From positions 1 to 64,000 of the forward strand of contig CAYTVG010000013.1 of assembly GCA_964441755.1 (NCBI GenBank): a DNA stretch of 64,000 bases. The letters are read 5' to 3'. The number at the start of each line of letters is the position of its first letter. Position 1 is the first letter of the stretch. Below the pieces are notes generated by a model. The model was not told the origin of the DNA. It worked only from the letters and a program-made list of their open reading frames with translations, and made no database searches. The stretch is from JAUMBM01 sp964441755. Lineage in GTDB: Bacteria > Bacteroidota > Bacteroidia > Chitinophagales > Saprospiraceae. Below are positions 32,541-42,480 of the stretch, one piece after another. The translations under genes and the position numbers were made by a program.

Positions 32541-35012
32541 ATGGTAAAAAGAGAGAAAACGATGAAAAAGGTTAACAGATATATATGCATCCACGGACAT
32601 TTCTACCAGCCACCACGTGAAAATGCATGGCTGGAAGCCGTTGAGCAGCAGGACAGCGCTGCACCTTTTCACGACTGGAACGAGCGCATCAACTTCGAGT
32701 GCTACGCACCCAATGCTGCTGCCCGCATACTTAACCCACAGGGCCACATCAGCAAAATTACCAACAACTATGCGCAGATAAGTTTTAACATGGGTCCTAC
32801 CCTGTTGTCGTGGCTGGAGTTGGCCGACCCTGCGACCTATGCTGCCATGCTGGCCGGCGACAGAGCCAGCCGGGAAATGTTTCGCGGCCATGGGGCTGCC
32901 CTGGCGCAAGTGTACAACCACATCATCATGCCGCTGGCCAACGAGCGCGACAAGCGCACGCAGATTCGCTGGGGCATAGAGGATTTTGTTCACCGCTTCG
33001 GGCGGCAGCCCGAAGGCATGTGGCTGGCGGAGACAGCCGTCGACACCCCCACCCTGAGCCTGCTGGCTGAAGCGGGCATTCTTTTCACCATACTGGCTCC
33101 ACGACAGGCCAAAGCGGTGCGCCCCCTGGGCAGCGACCGCTGGCAGCCGCTCGAGCATGGCGTTGATACCCGCCGCCCCTACCGCTGCCTGTTGCCTGGC
33201 GGCAAACATATCGACCTGTTTTTTTACGACGGCAATATCTCCCAGGCGGTAGCCTTTGAAGGGCTGCTCAACGATGGTAAATATTTTGCCCGCCGGCTCC
33301 GGGAAGCCTTTGACGGGCGGGGGGAGAGCCAGCTCGTGCACATAGCTACGGATGGGGAGAGTTATGGCCACCATCATCGCAAAGGCGAGATGGCCCTGGC
33401 CGACTGTCTGGACTATTTGCGGCAGCAGGAAGATGTTGCCCTTACGATCTATGGTGAATACCTCGAGCTGCACCCGCCCGAATGGGAGGTGCAGATTCAC
33501 GAAAACAGCTCGTGGAGCTGTGTGCACGGCGTTGAACGCTGGCGAAGCGACTGCGGTTGCAATTCGGGCGGCAAGCCCGGCTGGCGGCAACACTGGCGCG
33601 CACCACTGCGCGCTGTCCTCGACTGGCTGCGCGACCAGCTAATACCCTTGTATGAGCAGGAAGCGGCTGCCTTTACGCAGGATCCCTGGGCGCTGCGCGA
33701 TGCGTACATAGCCGTCATACTCGACAGATCACCTGACAGCATCGACCGTTTTTTTGATCGCTATGCGCCCGCCGCGGCCCGGGATGAAGAGAGCCGGACG
33801 CGCTTGTTGCGATTGTTGGAGATGCAGCGGCATTGCATGCTGATGTATACATCCTGCGGTTGGTTTTTTGACGAAATTTCCGGCATAGAAACCATGCAGA
33901 TACTGCAGTATGCCAACCGGGCGATGTATTATGCGCAGCAGGTCCGGGGGGTATCGCTGCACGAGTCTTTTCTGGAAAAGCTCCGCGCCTGTCCGAGCAA
34001 TGTATACGCCAACGGAGCAGAACCTTACCTGCAGACCATCATACCTGCGCGTATTGACCTTGAGCGCGTGGCCATGCACTATGCTGTTGCCTCCTTGTTT
34101 GAGCCCGCCACAGAGCAACTGGACATTTTTAATTACCAACTGCTCTGCGACGCGTTTGACAAGTGGGAAGCCGGGGGCTTTCAGCTTGTTGCCGGCCGGG
34201 TCAGCACACGCTCTAAGCTCACCCTGAGCCGCCGGGGCTTCACCTTTGCTGCCCTCCACCTGGGCCAGCAGAATGTGATCGGCAAGATAAGCAACGATTT
34301 TACGCCCGGTCAGTACCAGTCGTTTGTGGCCGAGTTGTCAGACGCCTTCCAGGCATCAGATCTCGGATTGGTCTTCGGCATTATGCAGCAGTATCTGGGC
34401 GACCGGCAGTACAGTCTGTCGCATCTTTTTCACGACGAACAGCGAAAAGTGTTGCAGCAACTTACCGATGCCAGCCTTCAGCAGGTAGAGGTTGTCTTCC
34501 GGCATATCTTTAACGACAACTATCAGCTGATGACCAGCATGCAGAAAGCTGCAATACCTTTACCACAGCCTTATCTGTCGGCGATCAGCTTTGTGCTCAA
34601 CCGCGATCTGCATGTCTTCATCAAAGATCCCGCGCTGCCCCGGCGCGAAGCGAGGCGGCTGGCAACCGAGTTTGGCAAATGGAGAATCCCACTAACCGAT
34701 ACGGAAGCCCTGCAGCTGGCTGCCGGCGAAAGGCTTTATCAGGAGATGCGCTCACTGCAGGAAAGCCCCGATCCCATTGAAGATAGCAAGCTTAGGCGTA
34801 TCAACCGGCTGCTGGATTTGCTCGAAGAGCTGGGACTGCAGGTCGAGCGGTGGCAGAGCCAAAATGTTTACTGCTCGCTTCTGGGCAAGTGGACCACTGA
34901 AGGTGACAAGCCGCCGGTTTTTGCCAGCCCTGCAGCAGCCGAAGCCTTCATAGCGCTGGGTAAAAAACTGGCTATTGAGACACCCAATTTGGTCGAGCAG
35001 GCCGTAAACTAG
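32541..35012 (+). CDS. DUF3536/GH57-family glycoside hydrolase
   Basis: The product of about 823 residues has an N-terminal glycoside-hydrolase 57 (beta/alpha)7 barrel: CIHGHFYQPPRENAW at the start, FNMGPTLLSWLE, and MWLAETAVDTPTL with the probable nucleophile Glu. The ATDGESYGHHH region holds the likely acid Asp. The C-terminal half is helical and matches DUF3536. GH57 enzymes act on alpha-glucans (amylase, branching enzyme, 4-alpha-glucanotransferase); this subgroup has not been well characterised to my knowledge. No signal peptide is seen, so it is cytoplasmic. ATG 32541 or 32562 may be the start. The kinase gene follows after 7 nt. Confidence 0.88.
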   Translation: MVKREKTMKKVNRYICIHGHFYQPPRENAWLEAVEQQDSAAPFHDWNERINFECYAPNAAARILNPQGHISKITNNYAQISFNMGPTLLSWLELADPATYAAMLAGDRASREMFRGHGAALAQVYNHIIMPLANERDKRTQIRWGIEDFVHRFGRQPEGMWLAETAVDTPTLSLLAEAGILFTILAPRQAKAVRPLGSDRWQPLEHGVDTRRPYRCLLPGGKHIDLFFYDGNISQAVAFEGLLNDGKYFARRLREAFDGRGESQLVHIATDGESYGHHHRKGEMALADCLDYLRQQEDVALTIYGEYLELHPPEWEVQIHENSSWSCVHGVERWRSDCGCNSGGKPGWRQHWRAPLRAVLDWLRDQLIPLYEQEAAAFTQDPWALRDAYIAVILDRSPDSIDRFFDRYAPAAARDEESRTRLLRLLEMQRHCMLMYTSCGWFFDEISGIETMQILQYANRAMYYAQQVRGVSLHESFLEKLRACPSNVYANGAEPYLQTIIPARIDLERVAMHYAVASLFEPATEQLDIFNYQLLCDAFDKWEAGGFQLVAGRVSTRSKLTLSRRGFTFAALHLGQQNVIGKISNDFTPGQYQSFVAELSDAFQASDLGLVFGIMQQYLGDRQYSLSHLFHDEQRKVLQQLTDASLQQVEVVFRHIFNDNYQLMTSMQKAAIPLPQPYLSAISFVLNRDLHVFIKDPALPRREARRLATEFGKWRIPLTDTEALQLAAGERLYQEMRSLQESPDPIEDSKLRRINRLLDLLEELGLQVERWQSQNVYCSLLGKWTTEGDKPPVFASPAAAEAFIALGKKLAIETPNLVEQAVN

Positions 35013-35019
35013 CTGCCTT

Positions 35020-36570
35020 ATGGAAGCGCACCTACCTACATATTCGGCCGACTGGCCCGGACAGGATGAGTTGCTGCAGCTCATCAGGGGAAGCGATATC
35101 CTTGGTATCTACTATCTCGACAGCAACAGCAACATCGTCTATGCCAACCAGCAGTTCTGCAGCATGCTGGATGTAGAAGTGGCTGAACTCCTTGGGAAAA
35201 GCCTCTGGACAGCCATCCTTTCGGCCGATTATGGCCCTGCCCGCCGGCAGCTGGAAATGGCCTGCCAACTCAAAACCCCCAGCTTCACTCAGGAGGAGTG
35301 CTACTACCTGCGCGATGGCAGCTCGCGCTGGCTGCGCAACACCATCTATCCGCTGTGGACAGCCGACGGTCACCACCGGCTAACCGTCGTGCTGGCAACC
35401 GAAATCAATGGCCCCTCTGATCCGGTGACTACCATCAACCGGGGGCACAACCGGCTGCGGGCAATCATGAAAGCGCTGCCCGACATCAAGCTGCTCGTCA
35501 ATGAGCAAGGGTTTGTCATGGACGCCTTTGCGCCTGCCCACGAGCTGGAACCGCTGGATATCAAACTCGAACAGATAAAATATACCTACTTGTGGAACTG
35601 GATGCCCCCTCCTGTTGCACAGGGCATCCGCTACAACATTGCTCAGGCAGTTGCTGAGCTTGCCGACCTCAGACAGTTCGAATTTGTGTGGCCCAAGCAG
35701 ACGCATCTCCTGTACTTTGAGGCGCGAATACTCGCTCTGGAGCCTTCAGAGATCATGGTTGTACTACGCAATCTCACACAGGCAAAGAATGCCGAACAAG
35801 CTATACAGCAACAGTTGCAGGAGCTGGATGTGCAAAATAAAAAACTCCAGGCCTACATAGATTCTAACCTTGAACTCGAAAATTTTGCCTACATCGCCAG
35901 CCACGACCTGCGCGAACCCTTGCGCACCATACGCACTTTTGCACAATTGCTGGAAAAAAAACAGGGGCAAAAGCTGGATGAAGAAGCCCGGCAGTATCTG
36001 TATTTCATTGCACATGGCGCCAACCAGCTCAACGATCTCATAGAGGACCTGCTGTTGTACTCACGCGTCAATACTGAAAAACAGACAGCCGCAGAGGTCA
36101 ATATGCAGCTATTGATGGAAGATATTGAAAAAATGATCACCCGTTATGTGGTAGAAAAAAATGCCTGCATCAGCTATCAAAACCTGCCGGCGACCATTCG
36201 GGGCAGCTACACCCAGTTGCATCAGCTATTTATGAACCTGATTGTCAACGGCATCAAATTTGGTCCCTTACAGGAAAGACCCCATATTGAGATAAGCGGG
36301 CGGGAGTCTGCCGACTACTGGCATTTTTCCGTAGCCGACAACGGTATTGGCATCTCTTCAGAATTTCATGAAACCATCTTTTTGCTGTTTAAAAAGCTAC
36401 ATCCCGCCAGCGATTACAGTGGCACAGGCATTGGTCTGGCACTGTGCAAAAAAATCGTGGAACTCCACGGCGGACAGATCGATGTATCCTCGGTCCCCGG
36501 GAAAGGTGCCATTTTCACCTTCAGCATACGGAAGGAAATGCCAGCACCTACAACAAATCCGGACGCTTAG
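35020..36570 (+). CDS. PAS-domain sensor histidine kinase
   Basis: The 516-residue protein has two PAS-like domains (about 20-130 and 145-255) and a short coiled coil. The HisKA dimerisation domain has the phospho-acceptor His near residue 295 in YIASHDLREPLRTI. The HATPase domain is intact (N-box LIVNGIKFG, G1 DNGIGI, G2 GTGIGLAL). No transmembrane segment is seen, so it senses a cytoplasmic signal. It begins 7 nt after the GH57 gene and is surely co-transcribed. No response regulator is adjacent. Confidence 0.9.
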   Translation: MEAHLPTYSADWPGQDELLQLIRGSDILGIYYLDSNSNIVYANQQFCSMLDVEVAELLGKSLWTAILSADYGPARRQLEMACQLKTPSFTQEECYYLRDGSSRWLRNTIYPLWTADGHHRLTVVLATEINGPSDPVTTINRGHNRLRAIMKALPDIKLLVNEQGFVMDAFAPAHELEPLDIKLEQIKYTYLWNWMPPPVAQGIRYNIAQAVAELADLRQFEFVWPKQTHLLYFEARILALEPSEIMVVLRNLTQAKNAEQAIQQQLQELDVQNKKLQAYIDSNLELENFAYIASHDLREPLRTIRTFAQLLEKKQGQKLDEEARQYLYFIAHGANQLNDLIEDLLLYSRVNTEKQTAAEVNMQLLMEDIEKMITRYVVEKNACISYQNLPATIRGSYTQLHQLFMNLIVNGIKFGPLQERPHIEISGRESADYWHFSVADNGIGISSEFHETIFLLFKKLHPASDYSGTGIGLALCKKIVELHGGQIDVSSVPGKGAIFTFSIRKEMPAPTTNPDA

Positions 36571-36963
36571 ACCCCTCCCGGCAAGCTGCTTTTTCACGCA
36601 CCGCTGCTTTTTTGAAATAGCATATCGGGCAACAGTTGACTCAAAAAAGGTAAAAATCAGAAGGAGGGTGGTCTTGGGAAACCTTAAAAAAAAATCCCAA
36701 ACAAGCCATTCATACCCGTTACAAACTGCAAAATCGGCAACACTCCCTATTTTTCAGCCAGTTAAAAAGCCCGTTTTGAGCTGACTGTAAAATAATTCGT
36801 GTGCAGCTATTGGAACATATAGAAAAAAACTCTTACCTTTATAGCGGCTTTGAAGAGTTATCTACTTATCACATCTGTTTGAATCGTTCAAAGATTCCCT
36901 TCCAATCGCTTGCAATGGTCTTTAATTTGTAGCTTTGCGCTCAATTAAAGCTATTGTTACTTT
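36571..36963. other. Intergenic region, 393 bp
   Basis: It holds a weak hairpin (TTGGGA/TCCCAA at 36674-36700) that may end the GH57-kinase transcript, and a promoter box at 36930-36937. Otherwise it is AT-rich, and no gene is seen. Confidence 0.5.
36930..36937 (+). promoter_or_regulatory. TAnnTTTG promoter box for the DUF5606 gene
   Basis: TAGCTTTG, 26 nt before ATG 36964. A TTG at 36910-36912 is 17 nt upstream. Confidence 0.55.
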
Positions 36964-37380
36964 ATGAATCTGGAAAAGATTGTATCAGTCACCGGAATGC
37001 CCGGTCTCTACCGCGTCATCGGCAATCGGTCAAATGGGTTAATCATTGAAGATATGGATAGTGGGAAACGGCGGTTTGCTGCGTCGCGGCAGTATCAGTT
37101 TACGCCGCTGGAATCACTGGCCATCTTCACTGACGACGGCGAATCGATTGAACTGAAGAAGGTATTTGAATTAATGCTCGCAGCTATGGCAGAAACGCCC
37201 GTAGTAGCTGCCGATGCATCGAGCGACCAGCTATTCGCTTATTTTGGCAGCATACTTCCCAACTATGACCGGGATCGTGTGCATGCCGGGGATGTAAAGA
37301 AAGTAATCAAATGGTTTGCTTTCCTGCATGCCAAAGGAGCCCTGACGAGCGAAGCTGTTGCCGACGAAGAAGAAGCGTAA
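36964..37380 (+). CDS. DUF5606 family protein, 138 aa
   Basis: The beginning MNLEKIVSVTGMPGLYRVIGN is typical of DUF5606, a small conserved Bacteroidota family with an SH3-like beta-rich N-terminus and a helical C-terminus ending in acidic residues. Function is unknown. It has its own promoter box and a downstream hairpin. Confidence 0.85.
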   Translation: MNLEKIVSVTGMPGLYRVIGNRSNGLIIEDMDSGKRRFAASRQYQFTPLESLAIFTDDGESIELKKVFELMLAAMAETPVVAADASSDQLFAYFGSILPNYDRDRVHAGDVKKVIKWFAFLHAKGALTSEAVADEEEA

Positions 37381-37398
37381 ACACGACCAAAAGATAAG

Positions 37399-37434
37399 GC
37401 CGGGACGCAACCCGTTTATGGGCTGCGTCCCGGC
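37399..37434 (+). terminator. Hairpin after the DUF5606 gene
   Basis: An 11-bp stem (GCCGGGACGCA and its complement), 18 nt past the stop. No U-tract. Confidence 0.65.
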
Positions 37435-37463
37435 TTGCGAACCGATTGAATAATGAAAGGCTC

Positions 37464-39185
37464 ATGAAAGCAACGTCCATGCCGCGGCAAAAACCGCGGG
37501 CTTACCTGCCCCGCCGTATGCAACTCACCTCCTGGCAGCATCTTCGTCCTTACTACGAAGAATTGCTGGGTCGCCGGATTGATCATGTCGCCGGCCTGGA
37601 ACAATGGCTGCTCGACCGCAGTGAACTCGATGCCTTCGTGAGCGAAGCTTTTGCGTGGCTGTATATCCGCATCACCATCGACAGCACCGACGAGAAGGCG
37701 CTGCAAGCCTACCAGCGTTCCGTAGAAGAGTTGTCACCTCATATTAGCGAATACGACCACTTGCTCAACAAATGTTTTATTGAGTGCCCTTTCACGGATG
37801 CACTCGATCCTGTACAGTACGGTATCTATATTCGCGGGGTACGCAATGCGGTGGAGTTATTCCGGGAAGATAATATCGAACTGGGCACGGCGGTTCAGTT
37901 GCTCAGCAAGGAGCATGGTAAGATTTTCTCCGACATGACAGTGGGTGTTAACGGAGTGCAAATGACGCTGCAGAAGGCCGGAACTTTACTGGAGGAGCCC
38001 GACCGCCAGTATCGGGAAACGGTCTATCATACCATCAACCGCCGCATCCTGCAGGATGCTGACCACCTGGAGTCGTTGTTTGATCAGCTGCTCGAAAAGC
38101 GGCACGCCATGGCGCTCAATGCAGGTTTTGCCAATTTCCGCGACTATCGCTTCCGTTCGTTGGGTCGCTTTGATTACTCTATAGAAGATTGCCTGCATTT
38201 CCACGATTCTATCGCGGGTGAGGTTTTACCCCTGCTGGACGATCTGCTGCAGAAGCGGCAGCAGGCACTGGAGGTGCCGCAACTGCGGCCTTGGGATTTA
38301 CATGTGGATATTTTTCACGACAGCCCTCTGCGACCTTTCAGCGACGTAGAGGAGTTGTTGGAAAAGACCATTGCCTGTTTGGGTGACATTCACCCGCTGT
38401 TCAAAGAGGTACTGGTCACGATGCGCGATATGAAGCGGCTGGATCTCGCCTCCCGCCCCGGTAAGCGGCCTGGTGGCTATAACATGCCGCTGCTGAAGTC
38501 GGGTATTCCTTTCATTTTCATGAATGCTACCCAGTCAGTGGGCGATATGCGCACGCTCCTGCATGAGTGCGGCCATGCGATTCATGCTTATCTTTCGCGC
38601 CACCTGCGGCTGAGTGCTTCCAAAAAAATGCCTTCAGAGATCGCGGAACTGGCCGCCATGACCATGGAGTTGATTTCTATGGATCATTGGCATGTATTCT
38701 TTCCCGATGAAATTTCTTTGCGGCGAGCTAAGCTGCATCAGCTCGAAACTTCGCTCAAAGTGCTCCCCTGGATTGCTACCATCGATAAGTTTCAACACTG
38801 GATTTATACACATCCGCAACACAGCCGCGCAGAGCGTCGGCAGGCGTGGCTGGATATCTTCTCCGAGTTCAAGTCCGGCCTGGTGGATCATTCAGGCCTC
38901 GAAGAGTATGCTGCTCACCTATGGCACAAGCAACTGCATCTTTTTGAGGTTCCTTTCTACTACATCGAGTATGGTATGGCGCAACTGGGGGCCATCGCTA
39001 TCTGGAAACAGTATCGGGAAGATCCCGTAGCTACCCTCGAGCGATATATGGCGGCGCTGCGGCTGGGATATACCCGCCCCATCGGGGAGGTATACGCAAC
39101 GGTCGGTATCAGCTTTGATTTTTCCAAAGATTATGTACGTGAGTTGGGTAGCTTCATCAAGGGGGAGATTGATAAGCTTATGTAA
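37464..39185 (+). CDS. M3-family oligoendopeptidase
   Basis: A protein of about 573 residues with the zinc motif HECGHAIHAYLS (HExxH near residue 370) and the third ligand Glu about 25 residues on (PSEIAELAAMTMEL). The helical channel architecture and the C-terminal YIEYGMAQLGAIAIWKQY motif are those of PepF/M3 oligopeptidases, which cut short peptides in the cytoplasm. ATG 37464 is preferred over TTG 37446. With the two POT peptide transporters in this window, it fits a peptide-using lifestyle. Confidence 0.92.
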   Translation: MKATSMPRQKPRAYLPRRMQLTSWQHLRPYYEELLGRRIDHVAGLEQWLLDRSELDAFVSEAFAWLYIRITIDSTDEKALQAYQRSVEELSPHISEYDHLLNKCFIECPFTDALDPVQYGIYIRGVRNAVELFREDNIELGTAVQLLSKEHGKIFSDMTVGVNGVQMTLQKAGTLLEEPDRQYRETVYHTINRRILQDADHLESLFDQLLEKRHAMALNAGFANFRDYRFRSLGRFDYSIEDCLHFHDSIAGEVLPLLDDLLQKRQQALEVPQLRPWDLHVDIFHDSPLRPFSDVEELLEKTIACLGDIHPLFKEVLVTMRDMKRLDLASRPGKRPGGYNMPLLKSGIPFIFMNATQSVGDMRTLLHECGHAIHAYLSRHLRLSASKKMPSEIAELAAMTMELISMDHWHVFFPDEISLRRAKLHQLETSLKVLPWIATIDKFQHWIYTHPQHSRAERRQAWLDIFSEFKSGLVDHSGLEEYAAHLWHKQLHLFEVPFYYIEYGMAQLGAIAIWKQYREDPVATLERYMAALRLGYTRPIGEVYATVGISFDFSKDYVRELGSFIKGEIDKLM

Positions 39186-39687
39186 ACGGGCGCCCTTGCG
39201 GGCTTGTCTTACGGTAGATTTCCTGTTAGATCTCACAGGTTTCCAAATTGGTACCTATATGTACATAGTCTGCGCAGCATAGAGATCCCTGCTTGTTTTT
39301 TTACCGGTCGTAGCAGGTATCGTATACGTATACCTGTCCTTTGTCGTTATAATGACCTGCCCCATATTTTATCCGGGCTCCGGAGCAAATTTTCAGCTTT
39401 TGTGATTCTGCAATACCCGCTATTTGTACCGCTGTGAATACAAATAAAGACCTCGACGAATGCCTGGCAGAAATTTGTGGGCAAGGCTGACAGTACCTTC
39501 GAGCATGTCTACAGGCCTTGCGGTTCAAAAGAGTTGTTTGCTCACGCTGTATCGGATTCTGAAGGAGAATAGTCAACATTTGCTGACTGAGAGAAAGGTG
39601 CAAACCCATATAAAAGAACCTTACAAGGTCTTCAGGAATACAGAAAACGTGCTAAACACTAGCGGAGGACGCTTCAATACCAATTTT
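39186..39687. other. Intergenic region, 502 bp
   Basis: No supported gene. The frame of the downstream PorE-like gene is open back to 39460, but there is no signal peptide there. A small palindrome CAGGTAT/ATACCTG lies around 39313-39335. The promoter of the PorE-like gene is presumably here but was not identified. Confidence 0.45.
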
Positions 39688-41643
39688 ATGAAAGTCTTTA
39701 TTTTTTGCGGACGACGCATCAGTATACTGACTACTGCTTTACTATGTATTTTTTCAGGCCTGAATGCACAATCCTACAACACAGTAGCCTCACTCAGCGG
39801 GCGGGCTGCCAAGCTGTATGCAGAAGTGCGTGTTGCCGTGGATGAAGAGCGACTTAATGATGCCATGAAACTCGCCAACCAGTTGGTCAGGATGGATACC
39901 TCCCTGATTGATGGCTGGCTGTTGCTTGGTGGTATCTATCACGATAACGGCATGTTTCGCGAATCAGAGGCCGCTTATGAAAAAGTACTCAGCATGGATG
40001 CCGCCTACAACCAGGCCGCCATCTACCAGTTGGCTGTAACAGAGTTGCGGCTCGAAAAATTCGATGAATCAGCCGCTCATTTCCGGCAATTTCTGGCCAT
40101 TCCCGGTGGAAGAGCTGTACTGAGGGAAAAAGCTGCTGCCTATCTGCTCAACTGCGAATTTGCTGCCGAAGCGGTCAAAAATCCATTACCTTTTGCTCCC
40201 TACCCTCTAAGCGACAGTATTAATACCCGTGCACCTGAATACCTGCCTGTCCTTACTGTTGACGGAAAATATCTCATATATACATCCTGGCATGCAGGCA
40301 GTGAGGATTTTTACTACAGCCAGCGGAACGAAGACGGTAGCTGGAGCAAAGGGCAACCCTTGGTGGGTGTCAATACGGCGCTCAACGAAGGGGCCCATAC
40401 GGTGGCTGCTGATGGCAGGCAAATTATTTTTACTGCCTGCGGCCGGCGTGACGCGTTGGGCAGCTGCGACTTGTACCAGAGCTACCAGCAAGGAGACAGA
40501 TGGACCACCGCTGTTAATCTGGGGGCAGTCATCAACTCAACAGCCTGGGACTCGCAGCCGAGTTTGTCGGCAGATGGCCGTCAGCTCTTTTTTGCAAGTG
40601 AACGAAGTGGTGGTAAAGGAGGACGTGACCTGTGGGTAGCCCATCTGGACAGCAGCAGCCGCTGGGCGAGGGTAGAAAATTTGGGCGACAGTATCAACAC
40701 GCCCGGCAATGAGCAGGCGCCATTCATACATCCCGACGGCCAGACGCTCTATTTTATGTCAGACGGACACCCTGGCATGGGAAGAAGCGACCTGTTTATC
40801 AGCCGGCGCAACAAACAGGGGCAGTGGAGCCGGCCTGTCAATCTGGGCTATCCAATCAATACACCCAACAACGAAGGGGGGCTGTTTATTGATTTATCCG
40901 GACAAACAGCCTACTTTAGCTTTGATGCAGGCCAGCAGGCTCAGGGTAAGCAAACTGACATCTATGCATTCAACATACCTGAGCAGCTCCGTCCTTTGGC
41001 TTGTACCTATGTGCGGGGGAAGGTAACCACCCTTGATGATAAGCCCATAGCAGCCGCTACGGTCGCTATCTTCAGCGATGGCAACCTGCAGCCTACTTAC
41101 CAGATCAGGACCAATGAGCAGGGAGAATTTCTTTTGGTTATGCCCGGTGGCCAAGATTATGCTTTCAATGTGAGTGCCCCCGCTTACCTCTTCTATTCGG
41201 ATCGATTCGAATTGAGCGGGGAGCATAGTTTTGATCAGCCCTTTTCGCTGCACATCAAGCTGCAAGGGCTGGAGGGTAGCATTAAAACACAGACGCCAGG
41301 CCAAGCTGTTGTTCTCAAAAATGTACTCTTCGAAACAGGATCATCTACTTTGCTGCCGACAGCTCTGGCAGAGATACGGCAGCTTGCAAACCTGTTACAG
41401 CAAAATCCGGCATTGCGTATACAAATCAACGGCCATACCGATGACGTCGGTGCGGCTGACAGCAACCTGCAACTCAGCGAACAGCGGGCGAAAGCCGTTT
41501 ACGAACAACTTCTTGCCTATGGCATTGATGCAAGCAGGCTGCGATACAAAGGCTACGGAGAAAACCGCCCCCTAATCGCTAATGACAGCCAGGCGTCCCG
41601 AGCCATCAATCGTCGTACAGAATTTGAACTCCTGACCGATTGA
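39688..41643 (+). CDS. PorE-like protein: TPR, beta-propeller, carboxypeptidase-like and OmpA domains
   Basis: From ATG 39688 the 651-residue protein has a signal peptide (about 1-27) and TPR repeats (about 30-170). A PD40/WD40-like beta-propeller follows (about 175-430, repeated PSLSADGRQLFFASERSGGKGGRDLW-type blades), then a CarboxypepD_reg-like domain (about 435-515). The OmpA peptidoglycan-binding domain is at the end (about 525-651, INGHTDDVGAADSNLQLSEQRA). This order is that of PorE, a T9SS-associated protein anchored to peptidoglycan; gliding-related homologues share it. It fits the T9SS cargo protein at 12610-13998. Confidence 0.87.
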   Translation: MKVFIFCGRRISILTTALLCIFSGLNAQSYNTVASLSGRAAKLYAEVRVAVDEERLNDAMKLANQLVRMDTSLIDGWLLLGGIYHDNGMFRESEAAYEKVLSMDAAYNQAAIYQLAVTELRLEKFDESAAHFRQFLAIPGGRAVLREKAAAYLLNCEFAAEAVKNPLPFAPYPLSDSINTRAPEYLPVLTVDGKYLIYTSWHAGSEDFYYSQRNEDGSWSKGQPLVGVNTALNEGAHTVAADGRQIIFTACGRRDALGSCDLYQSYQQGDRWTTAVNLGAVINSTAWDSQPSLSADGRQLFFASERSGGKGGRDLWVAHLDSSSRWARVENLGDSINTPGNEQAPFIHPDGQTLYFMSDGHPGMGRSDLFISRRNKQGQWSRPVNLGYPINTPNNEGGLFIDLSGQTAYFSFDAGQQAQGKQTDIYAFNIPEQLRPLACTYVRGKVTTLDDKPIAAATVAIFSDGNLQPTYQIRTNEQGEFLLVMPGGQDYAFNVSAPAYLFYSDRFELSGEHSFDQPFSLHIKLQGLEGSIKTQTPGQAVVLKNVLFETGSSTLLPTALAEIRQLANLLQQNPALRIQINGHTDDVGAADSNLQLSEQRAKAVYEQLLAYGIDASRLRYKGYGENRPLIANDSQASRAINRRTEFELLTD

Positions 41644-41801
41644 TTGGCCCGGTGTAGATCCGGGGATATTTACCGGCGAACATAATTTTTCGCGTACTCT
41701 CGGTTTTTGCAGTTCCCTGACCTGTGCTATATTAGCTTACAAGAGGGTGAAAGTCCTGCAAAAAGGATTATTGGGAGCCTGGTGAAAATCCCTGATAAGC
41801 C

Positions 41802-42470
41802 CTACTTTCCGTCGCTGCCTTTTGACAGGGATACATAGCGAAGGAACTCTTCGCGTACATGCTCGTCTTCAAATGCACCACCAAAGTAAGAAGTGACCGT
41901 GCTGGAAGATATATCGTTGACCCCGCGGGAAGATACGCACATGTGGCGGGCGTCGATCAGCACTGCTACGCTCGGCGTTTCAAGCACCTCAGCCAGTTCG
42001 TTGGCAATCTGAATGGTCAATCGCTCCTGTACCTGCGGGCGCTTAGCAAAGTACTGCACGATACGGTTGAGCTTTGACAAACCAATGACCTTACCACTGG
42101 AAAAATAAGCAACATGAGCCTTTCCGTAGATTGGCACAAAATGATGCTCGCAATTGGAAAAAAAGGAAATATCCTTTTCTACCAGCATGCCTTCATAATT
42201 ATAGGCATTTTCGAAAAGTGTAGCTGCAGGCCGATTGGCAGGATCGAGACCAGAAAAAATTTCTTCCACATACATCTTAGCGACCCTGTCAGGTGTACCT
42301 TTGAGCGAGTCGTCCGTCAGATCCAAGCCCAGGGTCTCCATGATAGCACGGAAGTGAGTAGCAATCAAAGCCTTTTTCTCCTGATTGCTCATATCGAAAG
42401 CATCGGGTCGGAGCGGCGTGTTGGCAGATGTACCCACATGATCCTCTCCTATAGCATCGTCGTTTACCAT
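41802..42470 (-). CDS. folE: GTP cyclohydrolase I
   Basis: FolE converts GTP to 7,8-dihydroneopterin triphosphate for folate and queuosine-type pathways. The zinc ligands appear in FSNCEHHFVPIYGKAHVAY (Cys, His) and DARHMCVSSRG (Cys), with SKLNRIVQYFAKRPQVQERLT as the family core. ATG 42470 gives 222 aa and follows the QueD stop by 10 nt; ATG 42524 would overlap queD by 44 nt. It forms an operon with queD, the enzyme that uses its product. Confidence 0.94.
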   Translation of the reverse strand: MVNDDAIGEDHVGTSANTPLRPDAFDMSNQEKKALIATHFRAIMETLGLDLTDDSLKGTPDRVAKMYVEEIFSGLDPANRPAATLFENAYNYEGMLVEKDISFFSNCEHHFVPIYGKAHVAYFSSGKVIGLSKLNRIVQYFAKRPQVQERLTIQIANELAEVLETPSVAVLIDARHMCVSSRGVNDISSSTVTSYFGGAFEDEHVREEFLRYVSLSKGSDGK

Positions 42471-42480
42471 GAAGCGAGTG

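Noticed and set aside
32451..33593. A 380-codon minus-strand open frame opposite the GH57 gene
   Set aside because: Shadow frame; no domain, whereas the plus frame has GH57 motifs.
41735..41800. Calling a cobalamin riboswitch
   Set aside because: Only the GGTGnnAnTCC core matches; the CCCGCnACTGT part is missing and no gene lies downstream on that strand. Kept only as an observation.
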